Assembly (NCBI GenBank): GCA_903864555.1
Contig: CAIPGJ010000687.1
Coordinates: 1 to 5,044, forward strand
Origin: an uncultured Pseudomonadota bacterium
GTDB taxonomy: Bacteria > Pseudomonadota > Gammaproteobacteria > Burkholderiales > SG8-39
Length of the DNA: 5,044 nt
Reading direction: 5' to 3'
The notes under the pieces were generated by a model. The model made no database searches and was not told where the DNA came from. It saw only the letters and a program-made list of their open reading frames with translations. A program made the position numbers and the translations under genes. Shown here one piece after another: positions 1 through 5,044 of this stretch; positions within the stretch are counted from its first letter, which is position 1; each line of letters starts with the position of its first letter.

Positions 1-435
1 ACACGCACCCGCACCGGCATGCTGGTGCGGGCCGGCGCTTCCAATCGCGAGATGGCGACGGCGCTGGGGGTGAATATCCGGAGCCTGTTCACGGCGGTGT
101 TCTGCGTCGGTGCCATGCTGTGCGCAGTGGCCGGCGCGCTGCTGGGTCCGCTGCTGGCGGTGCAGGTGGGCATGGGTGAGGAGATCCTCATCCTTGCCTT
201 CGTGGTGATCGTGATCGGCGGCATCGGTTCGATACGCGGGGCGCTGGTGGGCGCGTTGCTGGTCGGCATGGCCGACACCATGGGGCGCGCCTTCCTGCCA
301 TTGCTGTTTCGCGAACTGCTGTCACCGCAATACGCCTCCGGCCTGGGCTCGGGGCTGGCCTCCATCCTGATCTACCTGTTGATGGCGGCGGTGTTGTTCT
401 GGAAACCGCAGGGCCTGTTTCCGGCGCGGGGCTGA
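1..435 (+). CDS. LivH-type permease of a HAAT-family ABC transporter, 3' part only
   Basis: The reading frame is open from base 1, so the gene starts outside the window. The last 144 residues and the TGA stop are present. In the cell this would be one of two inner-membrane subunits forming the translocation pore. The visible part begins with the cytoplasmic coupling region (RTGMLVRAGASNREMATALG, about residues 4-23), which is very characteristic of LivH and contacts an ATPase subunit. Hydrophobic segments follow at about residues 29-54, 61-76 (ILILAFVVIVIGGIGS), 80-91 and 117-134. The chain ends in the KPQGLF motif usual for these permeases. The first ATG inside the window (base 19) is internal to the conserved region and is not the true start. 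The LivM-type gene begins 2 nt after the stop. The subfamily is clear, but the substrate cannot be read from a permease: such systems move branched-chain amino acids, amides, urea or aromatic acids. Confidence 0.93.
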   Translation, partial: TRTRTGMLVRAGASNREMATALGVNIRSLFTAVFCVGAMLCAVAGALLGPLLAVQVGMGEEILILAFVVIVIGGIGSIRGALVGALLVGMADTMGRAFLPLLFRELLSPQYASGLGSGLASILIYLLMAAVLFWKPQGLFPARG

Positions 436-437
436 GG

Positions 438-1379
438 ATGCAGCGCGCTTTTCTCGTGACCTTGATCCTGGCCCTGCTGGCGTTGCCGTTCGCGCTGCAG
501 GCGATGGACCAGGACTTCTACATCGGCTTTGCCACGCGCCTGCTCATCTACGCCATGGCCGCGGCCAGCCTCAACCTCATCCTCGGCCATGGCGGATTGC
601 TGTCCTTTGGCCATGCCGCCTTCGTCGGCGTCGGGGCCTACACCGTGGGCATCCTTGCCGCCGAAGGGGTGGTGAATGCCTGGTTGACCTGGCCGCTGGC
701 CATGGCGGTGGCCGCACTGGCGGCGCTGCTGGTTGGTGCGCTGTCGCTGCGTACCCGGGGGGTGTACTTCATCATGATCACCCTGGCTTTTGCCCAGATG
801 TTGTATTACGTGCTGGTCTCGCTCAAGGCCTATGGCGGCGATGACGGCCTGAGCCTGGCTTCGCGGTCGGTGCTGGCCGTGGCAGGCCATGCGCTGGACC
901 TGAAAGACCCCTTCCACTGGTATTACCTGTGCCTCGGCCTGCTGCTGGCGGTGCTGCTGCTGTTCAACTGCATCATGGCTGCCCGCTTCGGCCGGGCGCT
1001 GGAGGCGATGAAGGAGAACGCCACGCGCATGGAGGCGCTGGGCTTTGCCACCTTCGGCCACCAGCTGGTGGCCTTTGTCATCGCCGGGTCCATCGCCGGT
1101 CTGGCCGGGGCCTTGCTGGCCAACCACGGTGGCTTCGTCAGCCCGAAAATCATGCACTGGACGCAGTCGGGCATGCTCATGGTGATGGTCATCGTTGGTG
1201 GCGCCGGGCACCGTTACGGCGGGGTGATCGGCGCGGTGGTGCTGCTGGGCCTGGAGGAGCTGATGGCCGAGTTCACGCAGTACTCGCACCTGGGTGTGGG
1301 CCTGGTGCTGCTGGCAGTGGTGCTGCTGGCGCCGCGCGGCATCGCGCGCCTGTTCCCGGTGGGTGGGCGCGGACGATGA
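438..1379 (+). CDS. LivM-type permease of a HAAT-family ABC transporter
   Basis: This is the second inner-membrane pore subunit, 313 residues, a normal length for LivM proteins outside the enterobacteria. A first membrane helix lies at residues 3-21. The family hallmark follows at about 45-70, where NLILGHGGLLSFGHAAFVG leads into GAYT. The LRTRGVYFIMITLAFAQML stretch is at 104-122, further helices are at 88-102 and 162-180, and the cytoplasmic coupling helix (GRALEAMKENATRMEALGF) is at 185-203. Helices at 209-228, 245-255, 260-272 and 285-298 complete the chain, which ends with an APRGI motif. The ATG at 438 is preferred because it starts directly before the first helix and sits 2 nt after the LivH-type stop. 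No good ribosome binding site is visible, so translational coupling to the upstream gene is likely. Its stop overlaps the next start (ATGA, 1376-1379). The family is certain; the substrate is unknown. Confidence 0.95.
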   Translation: MQRAFLVTLILALLALPFALQAMDQDFYIGFATRLLIYAMAAASLNLILGHGGLLSFGHAAFVGVGAYTVGILAAEGVVNAWLTWPLAMAVAALAALLVGALSLRTRGVYFIMITLAFAQMLYYVLVSLKAYGGDDGLSLASRSVLAVAGHALDLKDPFHWYYLCLGLLLAVLLLFNCIMAARFGRALEAMKENATRMEALGFATFGHQLVAFVIAGSIAGLAGALLANHGGFVSPKIMHWTQSGMLMVMVIVGGAGHRYGGVIGAVVLLGLEELMAEFTQYSHLGVGLVLLAVVLLAPRGIARLFPVGGRGR

Positions 1380-2194
1380 CGGCCGTGACATTGCCGCCAT
1401 TGCTCGAAGTGCAGGGCCTGTCGAAACACTTCGGCGGTGTGCAGGCCAATGCCGGCATCGACCTCGGCGTGCTGGAGCATGAAGTGCATGCGCTCATCGG
1501 CCCCAATGGCGCGGGGAAGACCACCTTCATTTCGCAATTGTCCGGGCTGATGCGGTCGGACGCCGGCCGCGTGAACTTCGCCGGACAGGACATCACGCAC
1601 CTGAGCGCACACCGGCGCGTGCATGCCGGGCTGGCGCGATCCTTCCAGATCACCAGCATCTTTCCATCGTTCAGCGTGCTGGACAACCTCGCCCTGGCGG
1701 TGCAGGCGCGCACGGGCAGCAGTTTTTCCTTCTGGCGACCACTGAGTGACGAGACGGCCCTGTTCGCCGAAGCGCAGGCGCTGGCGGTGGAGGCCGGTCT
1801 GGCCGGACGGGAAGGGGAGCTCGCCGCGTCGCTTGCCCATGGCGAGCAGCGCCAGCTGGAAGTCGGCCTGGCGCTGGCCACGCGGCCGAAGATGCTGCTG
1901 CTGGATGAGCCCATGGCCGGGCTGGGGCCAGAGGAGTCCGAGCGCATGATCGGCCTGCTGCTGTCGCTCAAGGGCCGGGTGGCGATGCTGCTGGTAGAGC
2001 ACGACATGGATGCGGTGTTCCGACTCGCCGATCGCATCTCGGTGCTGGTATCGGGCCGCATCATCGCCACCGGTGAACCGGACTTCATCCGCCGCCATGC
2101 CGAGGTGCGCAAGGCCTACCTCGGTGACAGCGTCGATGACGGTGCAGGAGCCGGAGCCGCGGTTGCGGCCCTGCCTGCAGCGGGGGAGGGCTGA
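1376..2194 (+). CDS. LivG-type ATPase of a HAAT-family ABC transporter
   Basis: This is one of the two cytoplasmic ATPases that drive transport, 272 residues. Walker A is GPNGAGKTT (42-50), with the Q-loop at Q91 in ARSFQITSIF. The signature is AHGEQRQLE (154-162) in place of LSGGQ, a normal LivG-type variant. Walker B with the catalytic glutamate is MLLLDEP (173-179), followed by the D-loop AGLGPEE, and the switch histidine is H209 in VEHDMD. The LivG-like C-terminus (residues RKAYLG, 245-250) is complete. Beyond it is a 22-residue tail rich in Ala and Gly that the core fold does not need. The start at 1376 overlaps the LivM-type stop by 4 nt and gives a normal N-terminus. The reading frame stays open upstream to at least 929, but that region is the other frame of the permease gene. 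All catalytic motifs are intact, so this subunit should hydrolyse ATP. Confidence 0.95.
   Translation: MTAVTLPPLLEVQGLSKHFGGVQANAGIDLGVLEHEVHALIGPNGAGKTTFISQLSGLMRSDAGRVNFAGQDITHLSAHRRVHAGLARSFQITSIFPSFSVLDNLALAVQARTGSSFSFWRPLSDETALFAEAQALAVEAGLAGREGELAASLAHGEQRQLEVGLALATRPKMLLLDEPMAGLGPEESERMIGLLLSLKGRVAMLLVEHDMDAVFRLADRISVLVSGRIIATGEPDFIRRHAEVRKAYLGDSVDDGAGAGAAVAALPAAGEG
2185..2189 (+). promoter_or_regulatory. Shine-Dalgarno for the LivF-type gene
   Basis: GGAGG lies within a longer purine run (2182-2190), 6 nt before the ATG at 2196. It sits inside the last codons of the LivG-type gene. It is the only strong ribosome binding site inside the transport genes, and it supports the 2196 start over in-frame upstream ATGs such as 2010. 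Confidence 0.75.
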
Positions 2195-2195
2195 G

Positions 2196-2921
<726 letters not shown>

Positions 2922-2944
2922 GCATCCACTGAGCGGATGAGACG

Positions 2945-3793
2945 ATGAACCTGCAGCCCCGCAACGCCGAACTGGAAGCCGGCTACAACGTGCGCGCCGC
3001 CATCCCGGACCATCCGGCCGTGTTCGCCCGCTGGAAGCAGGAAAGCGCGGATTACCGGGCACAGGCCGGTGGCCGGCTGGATCTGTCCTATGGCGAGGGT
3101 GCTGCGCAAACCCTGGATTTCTTTCCCGCCGGCCGGGGCGCGCCACTGCAGGTGTTCCTGCACGGGGGCTACTGGCAGGCCATGGACAAGGCCGACTTCA
3201 GCTTCATTGCCCGGACCTGGAACGAGCGCGGCGTGTCGGTGGCCATTCCGAACTACGCCCTGTGTCCGGTGGTAAGCCTGGACACCATCGTGGCACAGAT
3301 GCGCCGGGCGCTGAATTGGCTGCATGGCCACGCCAGTGAGCTGGAATTCGATGCCGACCGGCTGCAACTCTCCGGGCATTCCGCCGGCGGGCAGTTGACC
3401 GCCATGCTGCTGGCCACGGACTGGGGGCGCTTGTGCCCCGGACTGCGTGCCCCGGCGGTGCACAGTGCCGTGTCCATCAGCGGCGTGTTCGACCTGGAGC
3501 CGCTGCGTTACACCAGCATCAATGACAGGCTCGGCCTGGATGCCGCGGCGGCTCCGCGCAACAGCCCCCTTCGGATGCGGCCCACGTTGCACGTACCCCT
3601 GATCCTGGCAGTGGGGGCACTGGAAAGTGCAGCCTTCCATGCGCAGTCGGATGCCCTGGCGGCCGAGTGGCGTGATGCACTACCAGCCATCCGGCGCATC
3701 GACCTGGCCGGTTGCAACCATCTCGGTGCGGTGGAGGCACTGGGGCGTGCGGAGAGCCCCCTGTTTGAAGCGGCGCATGGCCTGCTCGGGTAG
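2945..3793 (+). CDS. alpha/beta hydrolase of the HGGYW/GHSAG type (arylformamidase/BCE2-like)
   Basis: A cytoplasmic serine hydrolase of 282 residues with no signal peptide or membrane segment. The oxyanion-hole motif HGGYW is at 73-77 and is followed by QAMDKADFSF. The nucleophile elbow GHSAGG is at 144-149, with Ser146 as nucleophile. A SISGVFDLEPL stretch follows at 177-187. Catalytic His259 lies in CNHLGAVE, and the acid is probably Glu227 in GALESAAFHAQSD, where related enzymes have Asp or Glu. This combination is typical of kynurenine formamidase-like and esterase_2-like proteins, which cleave formamides or small esters. The true substrate cannot be assigned: no tryptophan catabolism genes are adjacent. 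The start at 2945 matches the expected N-terminus (residues ELEAGYNVRAAIPDHPAVFARW, 9-30, shown here only as a landmark by position). Only a weak ribosome binding site is present. Its position 23 nt after the ATPase gene suggests it processes the imported compound. Confidence 0.88.
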   Translation: MNLQPRNAELEAGYNVRAAIPDHPAVFARWKQESADYRAQAGGRLDLSYGEGAAQTLDFFPAGRGAPLQVFLHGGYWQAMDKADFSFIARTWNERGVSVAIPNYALCPVVSLDTIVAQMRRALNWLHGHASELEFDADRLQLSGHSAGGQLTAMLLATDWGRLCPGLRAPAVHSAVSISGVFDLEPLRYTSINDRLGLDAAAAPRNSPLRMRPTLHVPLILAVGALESAAFHAQSDALAAEWRDALPAIRRIDLAGCNHLGAVEALGRAESPLFEAAHGLLG

Positions 3794-3836
3794 GGCCATC
3801 CAGCGGAAGTGTCTGCAGGTTGGTCCCAAAACACCA

Positions 3837-3891
3837 TCCGGTGGTAACACGGCGGCATTCCGGTTCTGTTAGGCTGAAGCGTCGTTCCGGT
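3837..3891 (+). repeat. Three copies of TCCGGT in the intergenic region
   Basis: TCCGGT occurs at 3837-3842, 3859-3864 and 3886-3891, with start-to-start spacings of 22 and 27 bp. The last two are extended to TTCCGGT. The third copy forms most of the loop of the hairpin at 3871-3908. The copies could be a binding-site array or chance in GC-rich DNA. The spacings are not equal, which weakens the operator reading. Confidence 0.3.
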
Positions 3892-3908
3892 GTGACGACG
3901 CGAAGCCT
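3871..3908 (+). repeat. Inverted repeat/hairpin upstream of the lipoprotein gene
   Basis: The inner stem GCGTCGT (3879-3885) pairs perfectly with ACGACGC (3895-3901) around a 9-nt loop. Outside it, AGGC (3871-3874) pairs with GCCT (3905-3908), leaving a small internal loop (TGAA against GAA). The total is 11 base pairs. There is no T-run after it on either strand, so it does not look like a standard intrinsic terminator. It is either a leader RNA structure or a DNA-level site just upstream of the possible -10 region. Confidence 0.55.
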
Positions 3909-3944
3909 GGTCGATGGTAACGAATGATCATAATATTAGGCTTC
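3902..3944 (+). repeat. Second inverted repeat competing with the hairpin arm
   Basis: GAAGCCT (3902-3908) is the exact reverse complement of AGGCTTC (3938-3944), with a 29-nt spacer. The left arm includes the GCCT that closes the hairpin at 3871-3908, so both pairings cannot use it at once. The right arm ends 10 nt before the ribosome binding site of the lipoprotein gene. TTAGGCT also recurs directly at 3869-3875 and 3936-3942. Confidence 0.4.
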
Positions 3945-3948
3945 AATC
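3919..3948 (+). promoter_or_regulatory. AT-rich promoter-like region with possible -10 (CATAAT/TAATAT)
   Basis: These 30 bases are 70% A+T, whereas nearly everything else in the window is strongly GC-rich. Possible -10 hexamers are CATAAT (3929-3934) and TAATAT (3931-3936). No convincing -35 hexamer lies 16-18 bp upstream, so a promoter here would need an activator or an alternative sigma factor, or the promoter may be elsewhere. Two palindromes adjoin: ATGATCAT (3924-3931) and TAATATTA (3931-3938). It probably drives the lipoprotein and CYTH-CHAD genes. Confidence 0.35.
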
Positions 3949-3984
3949 AATGATGGAGCAAGACTATGTCTGAAAATGATCATA
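3923..3984 (+). repeat. Direct repeat of AATGATCATA carrying an 8-bp palindrome
   Basis: AATGATCATA occurs exactly at 3923-3932 and 3975-3984. The core ATGATCAT is a perfect palindrome. The copies are 52 bp apart, close to five helical turns. The first lies in the promoter-like patch and the second in codons 4-7 of the lipoprotein gene. This geometry would suit a dimeric regulator binding both sites on one face of the DNA, but two copies alone do not prove it. Confidence 0.4.
3955..3958 (+). promoter_or_regulatory. Shine-Dalgarno for the small lipoprotein gene
   Basis: GGAG lies 7 nt before the ATG at 3966, an ideal spacing. It is the main support that this short gene is translated and that 3966 is its start. 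Nearby ATGs at 3950 and 3953 are in another frame. Confidence 0.7.
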
Positions 3985-4121
3985 TTGTCAGGCGTTTTAC
4001 AGGGTTGTCAGCCAGTGTCATGGTGCTGGCATTGCTGCTGACCGGCTGCAGCATCGGCATCACCAATCAGGCGCCGTCCCCTGGCGGCTGTGTCGGTGAA
4101 CCTGCCCGCATTTATTGCTGA
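3966..4121 (+). CDS. Small predicted lipoprotein, 51 residues, three cysteines
   Basis: I do not recognise this protein. It has a short polar start (MSENDHIVRR) and a hydrophobic stretch from about residue 11 to 26. A lipobox LTGC (25-28) follows, which signal peptidase II would cut before Cys28. The mature part is only 24 residues and contains two more cysteines, Cys42 and the C-terminal residue Cys51, which could form a disulfide in the periplasm. Residue +2 after the lipidated cysteine is Ser, not Asp, which in the Lol sorting rule favours the outer membrane. A strong ribosome binding site sits 7 nt upstream. The stop is 18 nt before the CYTH-CHAD start, so the two are probably co-transcribed. 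The first codons are clearly richer in A+T than the neighbouring genes. The signal peptide and ribosome binding site argue for a real gene; the role is unknown, and an entericidin-like or envelope-stress peptide is only a guess. Confidence 0.72.
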   Translation: MSENDHIVRRFTGLSASVMVLALLLTGCSIGITNQAPSPGGCVGEPARIYC

Positions 4122-4130
4122 AGCTCACCC

Positions 4131-4135
4131 GGAGG
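4131..4135 (+). promoter_or_regulatory. Shine-Dalgarno for the CYTH-CHAD gene
   Basis: GGAGG lies 4 nt before the ATG at 4140, a short but workable spacing. The ATG at 4136 touches it directly and opens only a three-codon frame (Met-His-Gly-stop), so it cannot start the gene. The next in-frame ATG (4155) is 19 nt away, which is too far. The site therefore decides for 4140. Confidence 0.65.
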
Positions 4136-4139
4136 ATGC

Positions 4140-5044
4140 ATGGCTGAGGCCCCGATGACAGCACCAGTTCCACCGACGGCCACACCGACCGAGGTGGAGC
4201 TCAAGCTGCTCCTGGATTCCCGTGATGCGGGCAAGCTCTTGCGTCATCCGGCGGTGGTGGCGGCCATGTCGGGACAGCCACGTCGAATCCGCCTGCTGAG
4301 CGTTTATTACGACACCCCGGACTGGCGTCTGGTTCGCAAACAGGCGGCGCTGCGGCTGCGCAAGGTCGGCCGCACCTGGATCCAGACGGTCAAGACAGCC
4401 GGCGAGGTATCGGCCGGCCTGCACAGCCGACCGGAATGGGAGATTCCCACGCGTGCCGGCGTGCTGTTGCTGGATGAGTTGCCCGAAGGCGAAATGCGCC
4501 AGTTGTTTGCCGCTCCGGCCTTGCGTGCAGCGCTGGGCCCCAGGTTCACCACCGCATTCACACGCACCGTGGTGGAACTGGCCTGGCCCGACGGCGACCG
4601 GCTGGAGCTGGCCGTGGATCGCGGTGACGTGCGTGTCGAAGGCGGGGCGTTGCCCTTGTGTGAAGTCGAGCTGGAACTGAAGGCTGGTCGTCCGGGACGC
4701 CTGTTCGAACTGGCGGGCAGCCTGTGCGCGGACCTCCGCCTGCAGCTGTGCAATGTCAGCAAGGCGGAACGCGGCCATCGGCTGGCTGCGGGAGCGGCCG
4801 TGAAGGCGCGCAAGGCCAGCGTGCCGCAGCTTGCCCCCGAGGCTGGCAGTGGCGAGGCCTTGCGACAACTGCTGATCAATGCGCTGGCACACCTGCAGGC
4901 CAATGAAGAGGGGGGGCGTGATGCCGATGCGCCGGAATTCATCCACCAGCTGCGCGTGGCGGTGCGCCGGCTGCGTTGTGTCATGGCGCTGTTCGGATCC
5001 CTGATGGATGGTGAGCTGGCCGCGGCGGTGGCGAAAGATCTGGC
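4140..5044 (+). CDS. CYTH-CHAD domain protein (inorganic triphosphatase family), 3' end outside the window
   Basis: The first 301 residues are present and the frame stays open to the window edge. CYTH enzymes form a beta-barrel tunnel that binds triphosphate and divalent metal; many bacterial CYTH-CHAD proteins hydrolyse inorganic triphosphate. Visible CYTH residues are the ExExK motif E18-V-E20-L-K22, YYDTPD (56-61), LRLRK (71-75), QTVK (82-85), R97-P-E99-W-E101, R142, D160 and E175-V-E177-L-E179-L-K181. The domain ends at about 215 (SKAERGHRL). A linker follows, and CHAD begins with H269-QL-R272 and the R276-R277-x-R279 cluster, the basic helix thought to bind polyphosphate. Full-length proteins of this kind have roughly 500 residues, so the rest of CHAD is missing. 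The metal-binding acidic residues are intact, so activity is expected. The N-terminal 17 residues are Pro/Thr-rich, and a shorter start at 4155 is possible. The preceding small lipoprotein gene ends 18 nt upstream. Confidence 0.9.
   Translation, partial: MAEAPMTAPVPPTATPTEVELKLLLDSRDAGKLLRHPAVVAAMSGQPRRIRLLSVYYDTPDWRLVRKQAALRLRKVGRTWIQTVKTAGEVSAGLHSRPEWEIPTRAGVLLLDELPEGEMRQLFAAPALRAALGPRFTTAFTRTVVELAWPDGDRLELAVDRGDVRVEGGALPLCEVELELKAGRPGRLFELAGSLCADLRLQLCNVSKAERGHRLAAGAAVKARKASVPQLAPEAGSGEALRQLLINALAHLQANEEGGRDADAPEFIHQLRVAVRRLRCVMALFGSLMDGELAAAVAKDL

Noticed and set aside
940..963. CTG-rich triplet repeat in the LivM-type gene
   Set aside because: It encodes a leucine-rich membrane helix; preferred Leu codons explain the repeat.
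929..1375. A 149-residue N-terminal extension of the LivG-type ATPase
   Set aside because: The extension is the alternate frame of the LivM-type permease and has Arg/Gly/Ala-rich composition. The ATGA overlap at 1376 gives the normal LivG start.
372..1400. Long open frames on the - strand opposite the permease and ATPase genes (also 1214-2224, 1273-2112, 2085-3146, 2891-3640)
   Set aside because: They are Gln/His/Arg/Ser-rich translations with no recognisable domain, lying opposite genes with clear family motifs. Long antisense frames are expected in GC-rich DNA.
2010..2195. A 62-residue N-terminal extension of the LivF-type ATPase
   Set aside because: It overlaps the conserved end of the LivG-type gene in another frame. 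The strong ribosome binding site at 2185-2189 marks 2196 as the start.
3821..3845. Short ACCA/TGGT hairpins just after the hydrolase gene
   Set aside because: The stems are only 4 bp and no T-tract follows, so they do not differ from chance.
3871..3908. Intrinsic terminator for the transport operon
   Set aside because: The stem is good, but no T-run follows on the + strand, and none is present on the - strand side either. It could still be a Rho-dependent or processing site.
4910..4916. Run of seven G in the CYTH-CHAD gene as a phase-variation or frameshift site
   Set aside because: The frame is intact through the run into the CHAD motif, and a single G7 in GC-rich DNA is not exceptional.
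4125..4984. Open frames of 273 and 225 residues on the - strand at the right end
   Set aside because: The + strand here encodes an unmistakable CYTH-CHAD protein whose frame runs off the window. The reverse frames are low-complexity shadows.

Overview
The window is GC-rich (roughly two thirds G+C by eye) and tightly packed. All genes lie on the + strand and favour G or C at third codon positions. This fits a high-GC Pseudomonadota, probably a beta- or gammaproteobacterium. The assignment rests on composition and family content only, because no rRNA, tRNA or other taxonomic marker is present.

Positions 1-3793 hold the 3' part of a transport operon of the HAAT (branched-chain amino acid/amide) ABC family. 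In order these are the end of a LivH-type permease (cut by the left edge), a LivM-type permease, a LivG-type ATPase, a LivF-type ATPase, and an alpha/beta hydrolase of the HGGYW/GHSAG (arylformamidase/BCE2-like) type. Junctions are very tight: 2 nt, a 4-nt ATGA overlap, 1 nt and 23 nt. I see no terminator inside, so the five genes are probably one transcript. The substrate-binding protein that would define the ligand is not here and would be expected upstream. A ligand containing an amide or ester bond, imported by the transporter and cleaved in the cytoplasm by the hydrolase, is a reasonable inference but is not shown by the sequence.

Positions 3794-3965 are a 172-nt intergenic region whose composition differs from the rest. 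It contains an imperfect hairpin (3871-3908), a second inverted repeat that competes with it for one arm (3902-3908 with 3938-3944), three copies of TCCGGT, and an AT-rich promoter-like patch around 3919-3948. An 8-bp palindrome in that patch recurs 52 bp downstream.

Positions 3966-5044 hold a second unit. It starts with a 51-residue predicted lipoprotein (lipobox LTGC, mature part only 24 residues with three cysteines). Eighteen nt later comes a CYTH-CHAD protein that runs off the right edge. The CYTH half carries the metal- and triphosphate-binding residues of inorganic triphosphatases, and the CHAD half (a polyphosphate-associated domain) has just begun at the edge. The two genes are likely co-transcribed from the AT-rich region and appear unrelated to the transport operon.

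The parts I consider least ordinary are the small cysteine-rich lipoprotein with its structured leader, and the LivF-type ATPase, which has a lysine where most ABC ATPases carry the switch histidine.
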